From contig OY282441.1 in the NCBI GenBank assembly GCA_958296105.1, positions 1,585,800 to 1,649,799 of the forward strand: 64,000 nt of DNA. Direction: 5' to 3'. This document shows positions 26,523 through 35,677 of the stretch, piece after piece. The notes under the pieces were generated by a model. It was not told the origin of the DNA and searched no databases. It worked only from the letters and a program-made list of their open reading frames with translations. This DNA comes from an uncultured Dehalococcoidia bacterium. GTDB taxonomy: Bacteria; Chloroflexota; Dehalococcoidia; Lucifugimonadales; UBA1123. Made by a program: the position numbers and the translations under genes. Positions within the stretch are counted from its first letter, which is position 1; each line of letters starts with the position of its first letter.

Positions 26523-27788
26523 ATGTTCATAGGTCATTTCACCGAGAGGCCGTACCAGGACCCGAAATCCGGCTACTTCGGCGCTACGGGCCTGCCGATC
26601 AAGGACCTCACTCTAAGCAACGAGATATACGATGCCGAAGTCGGCGCCGATCTGTACAACCGCTACCTCGACGAGCGCGTGTACGCGGAGGAGATGGGCT
26701 TCGACGGCATCATGCTGAACGAGCATCACAGCACGCCTTTCTGCATGGGCGGCGCGATGAACGTGGAGGCGTCCATTCTTGCCAAGATAACCAAGCGCGC
26801 CAAGATCGTGCTGCTGGGCAACATCATCCCGATCTGGGACGATCCGCTATGGCTGGTCGAGCAGCTTGCGATGATCGACATGATCTCGCGCGGCAGGCTG
26901 GTCTCCGGCTGGGTGCGCGGCACCGGACGCGAGAGCGTGGCGCACAACTCGCCGCCTCCGTACAACTGGGAGCGATTCCAAGAGGCGCACGACTTCATCG
27001 TCAAGGCGTGGACTACTCCCGGCCCGTTCCGCTGGGAGGGCAAGCACTACAACTACCGCTACGTCAACCCGTGGGTCGCCCCGTACCAGAAGCCGCACCC
27101 CCCGATCTGGCTGCCGGGCGTGGTAAGCCGCGACTCGCTCGTGTGGGCGGCGACCAACCGCATCCCCTACATCATGCTGGCGACGAAGCTGGGGCCGACT
27201 CAAGAGGCGTTCCAGATATACCACGACACCGCCGCCGAGCTTGGGTACGAATCAGGCCCGCAGAACATCGGCTACCTGTGGAAAGTCCACGTGGACGAGA
27301 CCGAAGAGCTTGCCGATGAAGTTGGGCGCAAGTTCGTGCAGGGGCCGAGCAACCCGTTCCTGGCGGGCAACGAGGGCACCGCCAACCCCGCGCTGCTAAA
27401 CCTGCCGGGGCTGACTTCGCGCAGGCGCGTTCTTCCGACCCGCGACGCCGCCACCGCCAACCGCGGCGGCGTCCTCAGCACGTCCTACGAGGAGCAGGTG
27501 GAGAACTACACCGTAGTATCCGGCACTCCGGATACGGTGATCCCCAAGATAAAGCACGTCTTGGAGACGCTCAGGCCCGGAAGCGTGTTCTTCTGGGACG
27601 GGGACGGCGCAATGACTCACGAAGACCAGATGCGAAGCCTGCGTCTGATGGGCGAGTACGTCCTGCCAGCGGTGCGAGAGATCGCCAACGATCTGGAGCT
27701 GGACAGCCCGTTCGACGTCAACCCCGCCACCGGCCAGCGCTTCGAGGACGAGACCGCTGAGAAGACTGCTCAGGCCGTCGCGGACTGA
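26523..27788 (+). CDS. LLM-class flavin-dependent oxidoreductase (long form)
   Basis: This 421-aa luciferase-like monooxygenase has YAEEMGFDGIMLNEHHSTPFCMGGAMNVEASILAKIT near the N-terminus, followed by LAMIDMISRGRLVSGWVRGTGRES. The middle WRYVNP-type region reads PYQKPHPPIWLPGVVSRDSLVWAA, and the end has MRSLRLMGEYVLPAVREI. These match FMN-dependent members acting with a partner reductase. GGAGG precedes ATG 26523. The operon partner upstream is the alpha/beta hydrolase. A strong hairpin at 27822-27852 closes the transcript. Substrate is unknown. Confidence 0.92.
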   Translation: MFIGHFTERPYQDPKSGYFGATGLPIKDLTLSNEIYDAEVGADLYNRYLDERVYAEEMGFDGIMLNEHHSTPFCMGGAMNVEASILAKITKRAKIVLLGNIIPIWDDPLWLVEQLAMIDMISRGRLVSGWVRGTGRESVAHNSPPPYNWERFQEAHDFIVKAWTTPGPFRWEGKHYNYRYVNPWVAPYQKPHPPIWLPGVVSRDSLVWAATNRIPYIMLATKLGPTQEAFQIYHDTAAELGYESGPQNIGYLWKVHVDETEELADEVGRKFVQGPSNPFLAGNEGTANPALLNLPGLTSRRRVLPTRDAATANRGGVLSTSYEEQVENYTVVSGTPDTVIPKIKHVLETLRPGSVFFWDGDGAMTHEDQMRSLRLMGEYVLPAVREIANDLELDSPFDVNPATGQRFEDETAEKTAQAVAD

Positions 27789-27821
27789 GGGGGCGGCCCA
27801 CTCGACCAATCCGACCCTAAT

Positions 27822-27852
27822 GGCCCAGCGGGATACCAACATCCGCTGGGCC
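27822..27852 (+). terminator. Strong hairpin after the luciferase-like gene
   Basis: Arms GGCCCAGCGGGAT (27822-27834) and ATCCGCTGGGCC (27841-27852) pair almost fully, with one bulged G, over a six-base loop. There is no clear T-run, so termination may be Rho-aided or merely stabilising. Confidence 0.6.
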
Positions 27853-27870
27853 GTTCACTTCTCACACGTA

Positions 27871-27926
27871 GACGCCCCATGAACCTCACCTCACCTAGCG
27901 ACGCGAGCGGTACAGAGCAATCCTCG
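27871..27926 (+). repeat. Left direct repeat flanking the Druantia-like island (relic of OAD 5' end)
   Basis: This stretch matches 34794-34844, the ribosome site and first codons of the oxaloacetate-decarboxylase-like gene, at 48 of 51 positions. It carries a 5-base insertion that repeats TCACC. The insertion shifts the frame so that the relic stops at TAG 27932-27934. It ends just before the stop of the DruA-like gene. It marks one edge of the inserted segment. Confidence 0.85.
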
Positions 27927-27931
27927 GTGGG

Positions 27932-29185
27932 TTAGTGATCGAGAGTGAGTTTGTCGCGGAGTTCATCCCGATCGAACTCGCAGTATTCCGGTCTTCGTTC
28001 GCTCCTAGGTACTACCCAGCGGTCTCTTGCCAATTTGGAAATCTCCTCGACTGTTCGGTGGTTGAACACCAGCTCATCATCTCTATCCATGAGAAATTCG
28101 CGGGAGTTCCTCGCTATTGGCATCGCGTAAACCTCGCGTTTGATCCCGTGTCTTAGAATTGCGTCAGAATCCAGCCCAAGCGTTCTCAGCCCTTCCCTCG
28201 CAACCCTGATGCGCCAGTTGGGTCCACTGCCGAATTGGTGTCCGTTCGCATATCGGTGTCCGTCTTCATGGAGAATCTGCCGCAACTCTGAGAAAATATC
28301 GTTGGTTATCTGGAAATGCCCGTATCCTATGGTCGTGCCGAGCCTTTGCAGGTGAACTACCACCGTTTTATCCGAGTCAGTGAGCTTCAGTCTGTTGTAC
28401 AGCGACGACCGTCCAAGCGCGGAGGTAACTGTGACCAGAGCCAGTTGCGCCGCCTTCCGCTTCCTGCTGATGATGCCGGGCTTGTTCCCGTAACGTTCCT
28501 CGAACTTGTGCGCAACCTCTTTAGACGCGATGAGTGAAGCGACCAACTTCCCGCCCAGCAGGTTGGAGTAGGGGGGCACCGCGCCAACCACGTAGGCGTC
28601 CATCACGTTGACCAACTTCTCCCTGCGGTCGGACTGATCCCAGCCTATCCAGGTATCTCGATCTCTCAGGTTGAACACCGGATCGCCCAGCGCGAACAGC
28701 CCTATCAGCTTGCCGTTCGACTGGTCCACGACCAGATAGCGCAGTCTGCGACCGTATCCTTGTGATACGGGTATCGACCACAGGAGAGTGGCAAACCTGA
28801 AGAGGTCTCCGGTTCGAGTCCCAGATTTGACTTCGATCAGTTCGGGGCGAATCTTCTCGGGATCGACCTCGTCGCCGTTTGCGATTTCCTCTATGAACAG
28901 CTCCAGCTTGTTCCCCAACGCCCGGCGGATGCGCTTGTGGGCCGCCTCTCTGTGAAGATGGTGAATATGTCGAATGGCGTCTTTAGTAAGCGCGCCGCTC
29001 GACCGTGACCCATTCAAGCCAATCGCTGAAAGATGGGCGTGAATGTCTTTACGCAGATTATCTCTATCCACACATTCGATGCCATCTTCTATCTCATCGG
29101 GTGACGCGCCGTTCCGGTGAGCGCTCGGCTTGAGATCGGATAGCTCGACCTCCGTGTTAGTGTCGGCTGTCTGCGGGGACACCAT
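27932..29185 (-). CDS. druA: DruA-like protein (DUF4338), Druantia-type defence
   Basis: This 417-aa protein carries a DUF4338 domain in about residues 125-300. Its signature runs FRFATLLWSIPVSQGYGRRLRYLVVD, LIGLFALGDPVFNLRDRDTWIGWD, RREKLVNVMDAYVVGAVPPYSNLLGGKLVASL and a later SSLYNRLKL. In type I Druantia, DUF4338 is DruA, encoded with DruB-E. Here it is alone with DruE, 18 bases downstream on the same strand. The first 120 residues are charged and helical and not recognised. Molecular action of DruA is not established; a nucleic-acid role is likely. The domain call is good, while assignment to a working defence system is inferred from the pairing. Confidence 0.8.
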   Translation of the reverse strand: MVSPQTADTNTEVELSDLKPSAHRNGASPDEIEDGIECVDRDNLRKDIHAHLSAIGLNGSRSSGALTKDAIRHIHHLHREAAHKRIRRALGNKLELFIEEIANGDEVDPEKIRPELIEVKSGTRTGDLFRFATLLWSIPVSQGYGRRLRYLVVDQSNGKLIGLFALGDPVFNLRDRDTWIGWDQSDRREKLVNVMDAYVVGAVPPYSNLLGGKLVASLIASKEVAHKFEERYGNKPGIISRKRKAAQLALVTVTSALGRSSLYNRLKLTDSDKTVVVHLQRLGTTIGYGHFQITNDIFSELRQILHEDGHRYANGHQFGSGPNWRIRVAREGLRTLGLDSDAILRHGIKREVYAMPIARNSREFLMDRDDELVFNHRTVEEISKLARDRWVVPRSERRPEYCEFDRDELRDKLTLDH

Positions 29186-29203
29186 CGAGCCGGACTCCGT
29201 TCA

Positions 29204-32200
29204 TCAAAGACTGCGAGAGTTGGACAGATCGTTCGCCACCCAGAAAGGTCTGCGAAGCAGATCGAAGCTGGTATAGACCCTTGGACGAATGCCAGTGTCC
29301 TCATGTAGTCGTCTCAGCTCATAGGCTGACGGCCTCGCGGATAGAGGATGGATTGACACTATTCCGATACGCTTGCCCTTCCCCCGCTCGAACACCGCGC
29401 TGAACTGCTCGGGCCGCTCGCTTGCATCAACGACGTTCCAACCGGAGCGCATGTATTCACTCAATCCCGCAACCATGCCCTCCATTTGCCTTCGGGGCAG
29501 GAGTGGGCGCTCATCATTCAGCTTCAGCGCGTATTCCAGAACGGCGGCGCCAAGGCTGCGGTCGAGGAGATTGTGCATCCTCTGGTTCCTGTATCCCATT
29601 AGGCAGTGGTAGCAGGCGGCGGCGCAATCGGGATTGGGGCATTTTCTCCCCATGTCCAGCGCGAGGCGCGCGACCTCTTCCAAGTTCTCCTGAATGGCGC
29701 GCGCGTAACCCGCTCCACCGGGAACGTCGTCGTATATGAATACCTCGCCCTGTATGCGCCCGAACTTGTCCCGCATTGGGCGAACGCCGACTTGAATCTC
29801 GTCAGGGTTGATCTGCAATACCCGCGCCGCCGCCTCGGACATCAGCGTTCCGAATGAATACCAAACCGCACGACCGGACGGCTCTGTGAACGGCGCGTCC
29901 AGAAATTCGGGCATGTCCAGCGCCAGCAGTATCACTTCGGAGTTGAATCGGTGTCCAAGCGCGACCTTGTTGTCGAAGTCCGTCCTGTTCGGACATCGCC
30001 AGCCAGCTCTCGGCCCTTGTCTGTATCTCCCATGCGGCGGCACGTCTGCCGGGTAGGTATGCTCTCCGAGGTTGTCAGGATCCAGAAGTCGCCCACATGC
30101 GGGGCATAACAGGAACCCAGGGTTCGCGCGATCCGGCCCCATGTTTCGCATGAAGAGATCCCCGAGGTGTACGGAGGAGTACAGACTTGGAGCGAACGGA
30201 GCGTTATCCTGTCCGCTGGTGACCGCGTTCGCGCCTACCAGCAGCTGGGGGGACGGCGCATATCCGGCGCGCTCCCACCCGCCGGACCTGTACTTCTCCC
30301 TGCCGCCGTTAGGCAGCGCCGCGTCCACGGTGAAGCCGGGAGGTCTAAGGTACGGCATGTTCAGAACGTCAGCGCCGCCGCACTCCCTACACTTCGATTC
30401 GGGCGCGCTCAGAGAGGTCAGAGTCACGGCGCGGCACTGCCTGCACTCGTTCAGACGCTCGTTTGGCGAGTAGTCAGGAAACGGCGCCGATGGATCATAG
30501 ACCGCCGCCACCCTGTATATATATGTTTCGGGGAACTTTCCTTGCAGCACTTCGGCTCCGGGAGCGTACTCCGAGAGCGCAATTTTCAGGTCGCGTTGGA
30601 TACCTGAGTAGAAATCTTGGGACTCGTAACTGTCCTCTGGTTCTTCATCCTGTGGAATCGCCAAGCTCACCACGTCTACGGGGAAGGCGTACTTGGGCAG
30701 CAAGCCGCGCCTTAGCAGAACGTCCAGCATGTCGTCGCTCCCATCCGCCCTGCGCGCTGCGCCTTCTATCTCGTCTGGCAGTGCAGACAGCCACTCTCCA
30801 ATACTGTCTTTCAGAGATTCGTCGACTACGGCAGCGGCGCGTTCGAGGAGAGCGGCGCGATTCCGCCTGATGTGCGTCTCTAGGCCTGCCGGTCCGCCAT
30901 CCGAGATGAATTTTCCCACCGTTCCCCAAGCCCCGAACAGCCCCACAGACGTTCCTCTATGCCTAGACAGCCATCGGGAGAAGAAATCCCCAAGCACAAG
31001 CGAGCGAGCGTGTCGCCGCGCAATGACATCGTTCCCCAAATACAGAACGGGAACACGCGGAAGGTCAGATACGATCTGCTTGGGGCGGTGAAAATAGTAC
31101 TGGTCATGGCTGCGGTTCAGTGCATATGTCACCACGGTTGCAACCGCGCTGCCCCTGCGACCGGCCCTGCCCGCGCGCTGCTGGTAGTTCGCCACCGTGG
31201 GCGCGACGTTGCGAAGACCCACGCTCAGCAGGCTGCCGATATCTATGCCCATCTCCATCGTCGTTGTCACGGAGAGAATGGCTATCCGTTTGTCCGCAGG
31301 CTGCTCGGACGAATGAAACAGGTCTTGGAACCACCTCTCTATGTTCCGCGCCTCCTGCCGTTCTGTCATGCCCGTGTGAGCCGCCGACTGAAGAGGGTAG
31401 GGGTCTGGATACCCGCTCCCCGGCCTAGCGAACAGCGCCTCCCGACGGAAGAAGTTTCTAATGGACACCGCTTCCACTCGCTCGGCGTCCTGTCCGCACC
31501 TGTAACAGACCCCAAGCAGCGCTTCTCCCATGACGAACCCGCACGCGCCACACCTGAACACCTTGTCTCCGATGGGATGAAGCTCGAACGAATCTACACG
31601 GATTCCGTGAGGCACTTGCTTGTTGACACGTTTGTCTACCGGAACCAGAATCTCGAAATACTTCAGCGCGTCCCATAGCGGCCGGCGCAGGTACTCCAAC
31701 CACTTCCCAACGTCTTCTAGGCGGCCTTCATTAGCCAGAGAGCGCGCCACAGCATGGACGTACCTACCCAGCTTCCGAGTCGGCTGTAAGTTGTAGGGGA
31801 CGTTGTTGCCCTCCATCCGTCTAGACTGGATTATCCTCCGCTTCTCGTATCGCTGCATCCGATCATCGAATGGCCACTCCCAGGGCTTCAGCGGTTCCGG
31901 AGGCAGCAGTATATTTTCGGTGGCGAGAATTCGGGCGGCGGTGCGCAAGAGAGCTTGTGTCTCTTCCTCAGTCAAAGGCTCGAACTCTCCTGTCTTTTCG
32001 GGCAGTCGCACAGACCACACCGCGAGTCCAAGCGGTTCCAATCCGAATTCGTCCTGAGCAATCTCCCGCCTGGCTGATATGTCGAATGACACCTGCGCTT
32101 CGTGATAGATACTACTGTGATCGTCGTTCATCTTATCGAAGGCGTCCGGCACATGTCCGTAGGTCGGGTTTATCTCCCTGTCCACCTCTAGGTCTATGAC

Positions 32201-34630
32201 GCGGCGGCGCAGCTCCGCGTATCTCAGCGCGGATGGACTCGGCTCGAATCCGTCCCCCGCGCAGGAGTCGCACCGCGTCTCCGTGACAGTCTGAGGCTGG
32301 CCTATCACGTATGCGCCTTCCTCCCTGACGACGCCGGAGCCGCCGCACTTCGCGCAAGTGTGCAGGACTCGATACAGCAGCTGGCGAAACAGGTCGTTCT
32401 GGTGATCAATTCTCAGGTCGCCGGCTAGCTGATTCGCATTCTGCCGAGAGTCCGAAAATGCCAGCGCCTTGCGCCCGCTCGAACCGTCCGGCTGTACGCG
32501 CAAGGTATCCGCCATCACCACCGATATGGAGCGGGGCCCCCGAGTCCTCAGAGGTTCGATTATCTCGCGCTCTCCGTTTGGAGAGCGGTAGTTCCGGCAT
32601 CGCGGACACTGACTGGGAAATGGGCTAACCTCGATACCGTTCTGACTTGCTGGATTGACTCCGAACGACGGACGCGCGTACTCGTCTCGTGGAGCGCAGG
32701 GAAGAGTCGTCCTGATAGAACGATGCTGGCCATGATGATCGTCGTTCGGCCTCTCGACCCCGAATATCCGATAGGCACTGAAATCGCTGAAGTCTCTGTT
32801 CTCCCCGCTGAAGTCATCGCTCCAAGGCCACAGGCTTCCCGATCCACTGTCCGGTATCCCACTTGCGAACAGCAGCCCGCACTTGCGGCATGAGAACAGT
32901 TCCAGCACTCGCGCCCCGCAGCTCTCTGTACACCACAGACGAGGATCGGTATACACCCTGCCCACAGGCCGATCCCCGCGATACGCTTGCGGGATCTCCG
33001 GGCAGCTCGGATTCAGACACGCCCACAGCCCCGGCACCCCTCGAAAGAACGCATGTATTCGCATGGAGAGTATCGGAGGCGTGTCCGGCAGCGGCACCTC
33101 TCGCGCGTAGCTGCCAGCCGCCAGAAGTCCGGCGGTCGCGCGCTCCCTGTCCGCTTGCTCCGCTTCCATTGGCCAGCACTCCCGCGCAAGCTCCGACAGC
33201 AGCGTCGCGTTCCTGGCAGTCCTGGCTCTGATCCACTGCAAATCTAGGTTATCCGACAGCATCTGATACAGAGCCACTTGCGGGTCTTGGTTCTCGTCCG
33301 GCTCGGCAAGCTCCAGCGATTGCGCCAATATCCGAATTCCGGGCCACGGGTCGCTCTGAGTAAACGCGTCGTGGAACTTGCCGAACGCCGCGAACGAGCG
33401 AGCGTCCGCTTTTCGCGCACTTGGCTTCTCGTCCGCGATTCCTACGTGTACAGGAGTGAAGCTGTCCGGCGGCTCGCCGAACAGGTCCGATGTGAACTTC
33501 ACCAAGTCCGACTCTTCGGAGCCGCTACCGAGCGGAATAGACGCGCTGGTGGCGATGGCGCGCAGTTTACCCGAACCCGGTTCTATACCAAGACGCTCCT
33601 TGAGACGACGTACAAGGTGAGCGACTTCCGTACCTTTGGCGCCGGTGTAGGTGTGGGCTTCGTCCAAGACGAGCGTGACGACTCGATCATCCGACCCTTC
33701 GAGCCACCTTCGCGTCGCTTCGAATATCGGACTCTCGATCTGGCGAACGAGCATGTACTCCAGCATGGAGTAGTTCGTCACCAGAATATCCGGCGGCGCG
33801 GCCTGCATATCCCACCGACACAGCATCTCAGGGCCGCGGAGAGCGGGCCAGCTGCCCGTGCTTCTCAGCTTATCGCTAAGACTCTCCCACTCCTCCGCCA
33901 ACTGCTCCATGTAAGTGTTTAACTGCTCGCGCTTGTACTCGCTTTCAGGCCCCCTCGTCGGAGGCGTCTGACTGGTGTACATCCCGAAGTGAATGAGATT
34001 CCCGTTCATATGCCGCCGCTGCCAATCCGGCGATCTGTTCAGCGCCAGTATCCGCCGCAGCCTGGACATCTGGTCGTTCACCAGCGCGTTCATCGGGTAC
34101 AGGATGATCGCGCGAATCGCCGCTTCCCGGGTTTCGTCTCGCCGTGAGTGACGCCATACGCTCGCGCCCACATCGTAGAACCCGTCGCTCAGAGGAGCCG
34201 ATGGCGGCGACCAAGTAAGGGCTTCCTTCAGTATCCGCGCCAGTATGGGCAGGACAAACGCCTCTGTCTTTCCGGAGCCTGTGCCTGTAGCAATCAGCAG
34301 GTTTCCGGCATCGCCAAAGCCTGAGAGAAGGGCTTTCTCCTGATGCGTGTACAGCGGAAATCGCTCTAGTGGAACGCCGTGTTCCACCAGGTCAGACAGA
34401 CCCGCCGGAATGATATCGGGATGCTGACGCTCCACCTCTCGCAGGAATTTCCCCGCCGCAAATGCGGGAGTCGCTTCGATGAACGGATCCTGCGCTACCA
34501 CACCGCGACGTCGCAGAAGTTCGGACATCTCCGCGAACACGAGCGGGTGCGAAATCCGGTATCTCGACTCAATATAGCTCGCAAGCGACTCTTTGAGATG
34601 CGCGGCGGCTTCGCTTGGTGTAAACTGCAT
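29204..34630 (-). CDS. druE: DruE-like giant helicase with DUF1998
   Basis: This 1808-aa protein has a superfamily 2 helicase core followed by zinc clusters and DUF1998, the architecture of DruE. Seen are a Q-type motif YTHQEKAL (about 94), Walker A ATGTGSGKT (114-122), LVLDEAHTYTGAKG (about 320-333), TSAS (about 357) and motif VI QQRAGRAGRRGSA (about 1150). Cys pairs fall near 767 (CAKCGGSG...CDSCAGDG), 1035, 1400 and 1510. DUF1998 near 1630-1700 includes DVPGGAGYA and CAAACYHCLMGYRNQRMHNLLDR. No frameshift is visible. ATG 34630 is chosen because homology begins there, though its ribosome site is poor. DruA-like follows 18 bases later. DISARM-type proteins split these domains, so DruE fits better. 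Confidence 0.88.
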   Translation of the reverse strand: MQFTPSEAAAHLKESLASYIESRYRISHPLVFAEMSELLRRRGVVAQDPFIEATPAFAAGKFLREVERQHPDIIPAGLSDLVEHGVPLERFPLYTHQEKALLSGFGDAGNLLIATGTGSGKTEAFVLPILARILKEALTWSPPSAPLSDGFYDVGASVWRHSRRDETREAAIRAIILYPMNALVNDQMSRLRRILALNRSPDWQRRHMNGNLIHFGMYTSQTPPTRGPESEYKREQLNTYMEQLAEEWESLSDKLRSTGSWPALRGPEMLCRWDMQAAPPDILVTNYSMLEYMLVRQIESPIFEATRRWLEGSDDRVVTLVLDEAHTYTGAKGTEVAHLVRRLKERLGIEPGSGKLRAIATSASIPLGSGSEESDLVKFTSDLFGEPPDSFTPVHVGIADEKPSARKADARSFAAFGKFHDAFTQSDPWPGIRILAQSLELAEPDENQDPQVALYQMLSDNLDLQWIRARTARNATLLSELARECWPMEAEQADRERATAGLLAAGSYAREVPLPDTPPILSMRIHAFFRGVPGLWACLNPSCPEIPQAYRGDRPVGRVYTDPRLWCTESCGARVLELFSCRKCGLLFASGIPDSGSGSLWPWSDDFSGENRDFSDFSAYRIFGVERPNDDHHGQHRSIRTTLPCAPRDEYARPSFGVNPASQNGIEVSPFPSQCPRCRNYRSPNGEREIIEPLRTRGPRSISVVMADTLRVQPDGSSGRKALAFSDSRQNANQLAGDLRIDHQNDLFRQLLYRVLHTCAKCGGSGVVREEGAYVIGQPQTVTETRCDSCAGDGFEPSPSALRYAELRRRVIDLEVDREINPTYGHVPDAFDKMNDDHSSIYHEAQVSFDISARREIAQDEFGLEPLGLAVWSVRLPEKTGEFEPLTEEETQALLRTAARILATENILLPPEPLKPWEWPFDDRMQRYEKRRIIQSRRMEGNNVPYNLQPTRKLGRYVHAVARSLANEGRLEDVGKWLEYLRRPLWDALKYFEILVPVDKRVNKQVPHGIRVDSFELHPIGDKVFRCGACGFVMGEALLGVCYRCGQDAERVEAVSIRNFFRREALFARPGSGYPDPYPLQSAAHTGMTERQEARNIERWFQDLFHSSEQPADKRIAILSVTTTMEMGIDIGSLLSVGLRNVAPTVANYQQRAGRAGRRGSAVATVVTYALNRSHDQYYFHRPKQIVSDLPRVPVLYLGNDVIARRHARSLVLGDFFSRWLSRHRGTSVGLFGAWGTVGKFISDGGPAGLETHIRRNRAALLERAAAVVDESLKDSIGEWLSALPDEIEGAARRADGSDDMLDVLLRRGLLPKYAFPVDVVSLAIPQDEEPEDSYESQDFYSGIQRDLKIALSEYAPGAEVLQGKFPETYIYRVAAVYDPSAPFPDYSPNERLNECRQCRAVTLTSLSAPESKCRECGGADVLNMPYLRPPGFTVDAALPNGGREKYRSGGWERAGYAPSPQLLVGANAVTSGQDNAPFAPSLYSSVHLGDLFMRNMGPDRANPGFLLCPACGRLLDPDNLGEHTYPADVPPHGRYRQGPRAGWRCPNRTDFDNKVALGHRFNSEVILLALDMPEFLDAPFTEPSGRAVWYSFGTLMSEAAARVLQINPDEIQVGVRPMRDKFGRIQGEVFIYDDVPGGAGYARAIQENLEEVARLALDMGRKCPNPDCAAACYHCLMGYRNQRMHNLLDRSLGAAVLEYALKLNDERPLLPRRQMEGMVAGLSEYMRSGWNVVDASERPEQFSAVFERGKGKRIGIVSIHPLSARPSAYELRRLHEDTGIRPRVYTSFDLLRRPFWVANDLSNSRSL

Positions 34631-34683
34631 CGCTCCATATCTCTCCGAGTTTCGAGTAGAATGCGCCGCATGAAATTCGCTCG

Positions 34684-34758
34684 ATCCTGCGAGCAGCCAA
34701 CTCGCAGGATGCGAGAAACACATAAACACCGTAGATTCTATCACCCCCATTCGTGATA
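34684..34758. promoter_or_regulatory. Two inverted repeats in the divergent region of the Druantia-like operon
   Basis: ATCCTGCGAG (34684-34693) and CTCGCAGGAT (34701-34710) form perfect 10-bp arms. TATCAC (34739-34744) and GTGATA (34753-34758) form perfect 6-bp arms. They sit 55-130 bases upstream of the DruE start, between it and the oxaloacetate-decarboxylase-like gene, and may be operators or an attenuating leader. Confidence 0.45.
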
Positions 34759-34793
34759 ACCTAGTTTGGTCTTGGAACCACAGCATGTTGGGA

Positions 34794-34844
34794 GACGCCC
34801 CATGAATCTCACCAAGCGACGCGAGCAGTACAGAGCAATCCTCG
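34794..34844 (+). repeat. Right direct repeat flanking the Druantia-like island
   Basis: This is the intact copy of the repeat at 27871-27926. It covers GACGCCCC upstream of ATG 34802 and the first fourteen codons of the oxaloacetate-decarboxylase-like gene. With the left copy it brackets about 6.9 kb holding the DruE and DruA-like genes. Confidence 0.85.
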
Positions 34845-35662
34845 AAGGTGGGGAGTGCGTTCATCCGGCGTCGGTGTACGATCCGATCTCGGCTCGGATC
34901 GCCGAAGACCTGGGCTTCGAGGTGATGATGTTCGCGGGGTCCATCGCGTCGGCGACCGTGCTGGGCGCGCCGGACTACATCGTGCTGACGCTGACGGAGC
35001 TCGCGCAGCAGATTCATCGCATCTGCCGCGCCGGAACGCTGCCGCTCATGGTGGACGCCGATCACGGCTACGGCAACGCGCTGAACGCGCGCCGCACGGT
35101 GGAAGAGCTGGAGACGGCAGGGGTCGCCGCGCTGACGATCGAAGACACGCTGCTTCCCCGCCCGTTCGGTCAGGCGGCGCAGAGCCTGATTCCGCTCGAA
35201 GAGGGCGTGGGCAAGATGAAGGCTGCGCTGGCAGGTCGGCAGGATCCGGCGCTGGTCGTGGCGGGCAGGTCCAGCGCCATCGCCATCGAGGGGCTGGACG
35301 AAGGCATCAGGCGCGCGAAGGCATACGAAGCAGTTGGCGTGGATGCGGTCTTTATGACAGGCATCGCCACGACAGAACAGCTGGAAGCGCTGAACGCGGA
35401 GCTGGATATCCCCATCCTGCTGGGCGGTGTGGCGGGCGACCTGACGGACCGCGACTATCTGGCCTCTCAAGGCGTTCGCGTCGCCCTACAGGGCCACTTG
35501 CCGTTCATGGCGGCGGTCAAGGCAGCCTACGACACGCTGAAGTCTCTGCGAGAAGGCGCGTCGCCCTCCGATCTGGGCGAGCGCACAGCGTCCGCCGATC
35601 TGATGGCGCAGGTCACGCGCCTAGACGAATACGACGCTTCGATACGCGAATTTCTGGACTAG
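34802..35662 (+). CDS. Oxaloacetate decarboxylase-like enzyme (isocitrate lyase/PEP mutase superfamily)
   Basis: This 286-aa TIM-barrel enzyme aligns closely by eye with the Mg-dependent oxaloacetate decarboxylase of Pseudomonas (PA4872 type). Shared features are CVHPASVYDPISARIAEDLGFE, the metal site VDADHGYGNALNARRTVEELE, AALTIEDTLLPRPFG, the EEGVGKM stretch and QGHLPFMAAVKAAYDTL. It probably cleaves a 2-oxo acid to release CO2 or an aldehyde. The gene starts within the right repeat of the Druantia-like island, so its promoter may have been replaced by island DNA. A 15-base gap separates it from a downstream enolase-superfamily gene, so they probably form an operon. Confidence 0.88.
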   Translation: MNLTKRREQYRAILEGGECVHPASVYDPISARIAEDLGFEVMMFAGSIASATVLGAPDYIVLTLTELAQQIHRICRAGTLPLMVDADHGYGNALNARRTVEELETAGVAALTIEDTLLPRPFGQAAQSLIPLEEGVGKMKAALAGRQDPALVVAGRSSAIAIEGLDEGIRRAKAYEAVGVDAVFMTGIATTEQLEALNAELDIPILLGGVAGDLTDRDYLASQGVRVALQGHLPFMAAVKAAYDTLKSLREGASPSDLGERTASADLMAQVTRLDEYDASIREFLD

Positions 35663-35677
35663 CGAGGAGACGCTCCA

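Noticed and set aside
27932-29185. DUF4338 protein as a transposase
   Set aside because: No terminal inverted repeats or DDE pattern were found, and the gene sits 18 bases behind DruE on the same strand, which fits a defence operon better.
29204-34630. Helicase as part of DISARM or as a stand-alone MrfA-type repair helicase
   Set aside because: DISARM splits the helicase and DUF1998 between DrmA and DrmB and has a methyltransferase. MrfA-type proteins are less than half this length. Size, interleaved zinc clusters and the DUF4338 partner favour DruE.
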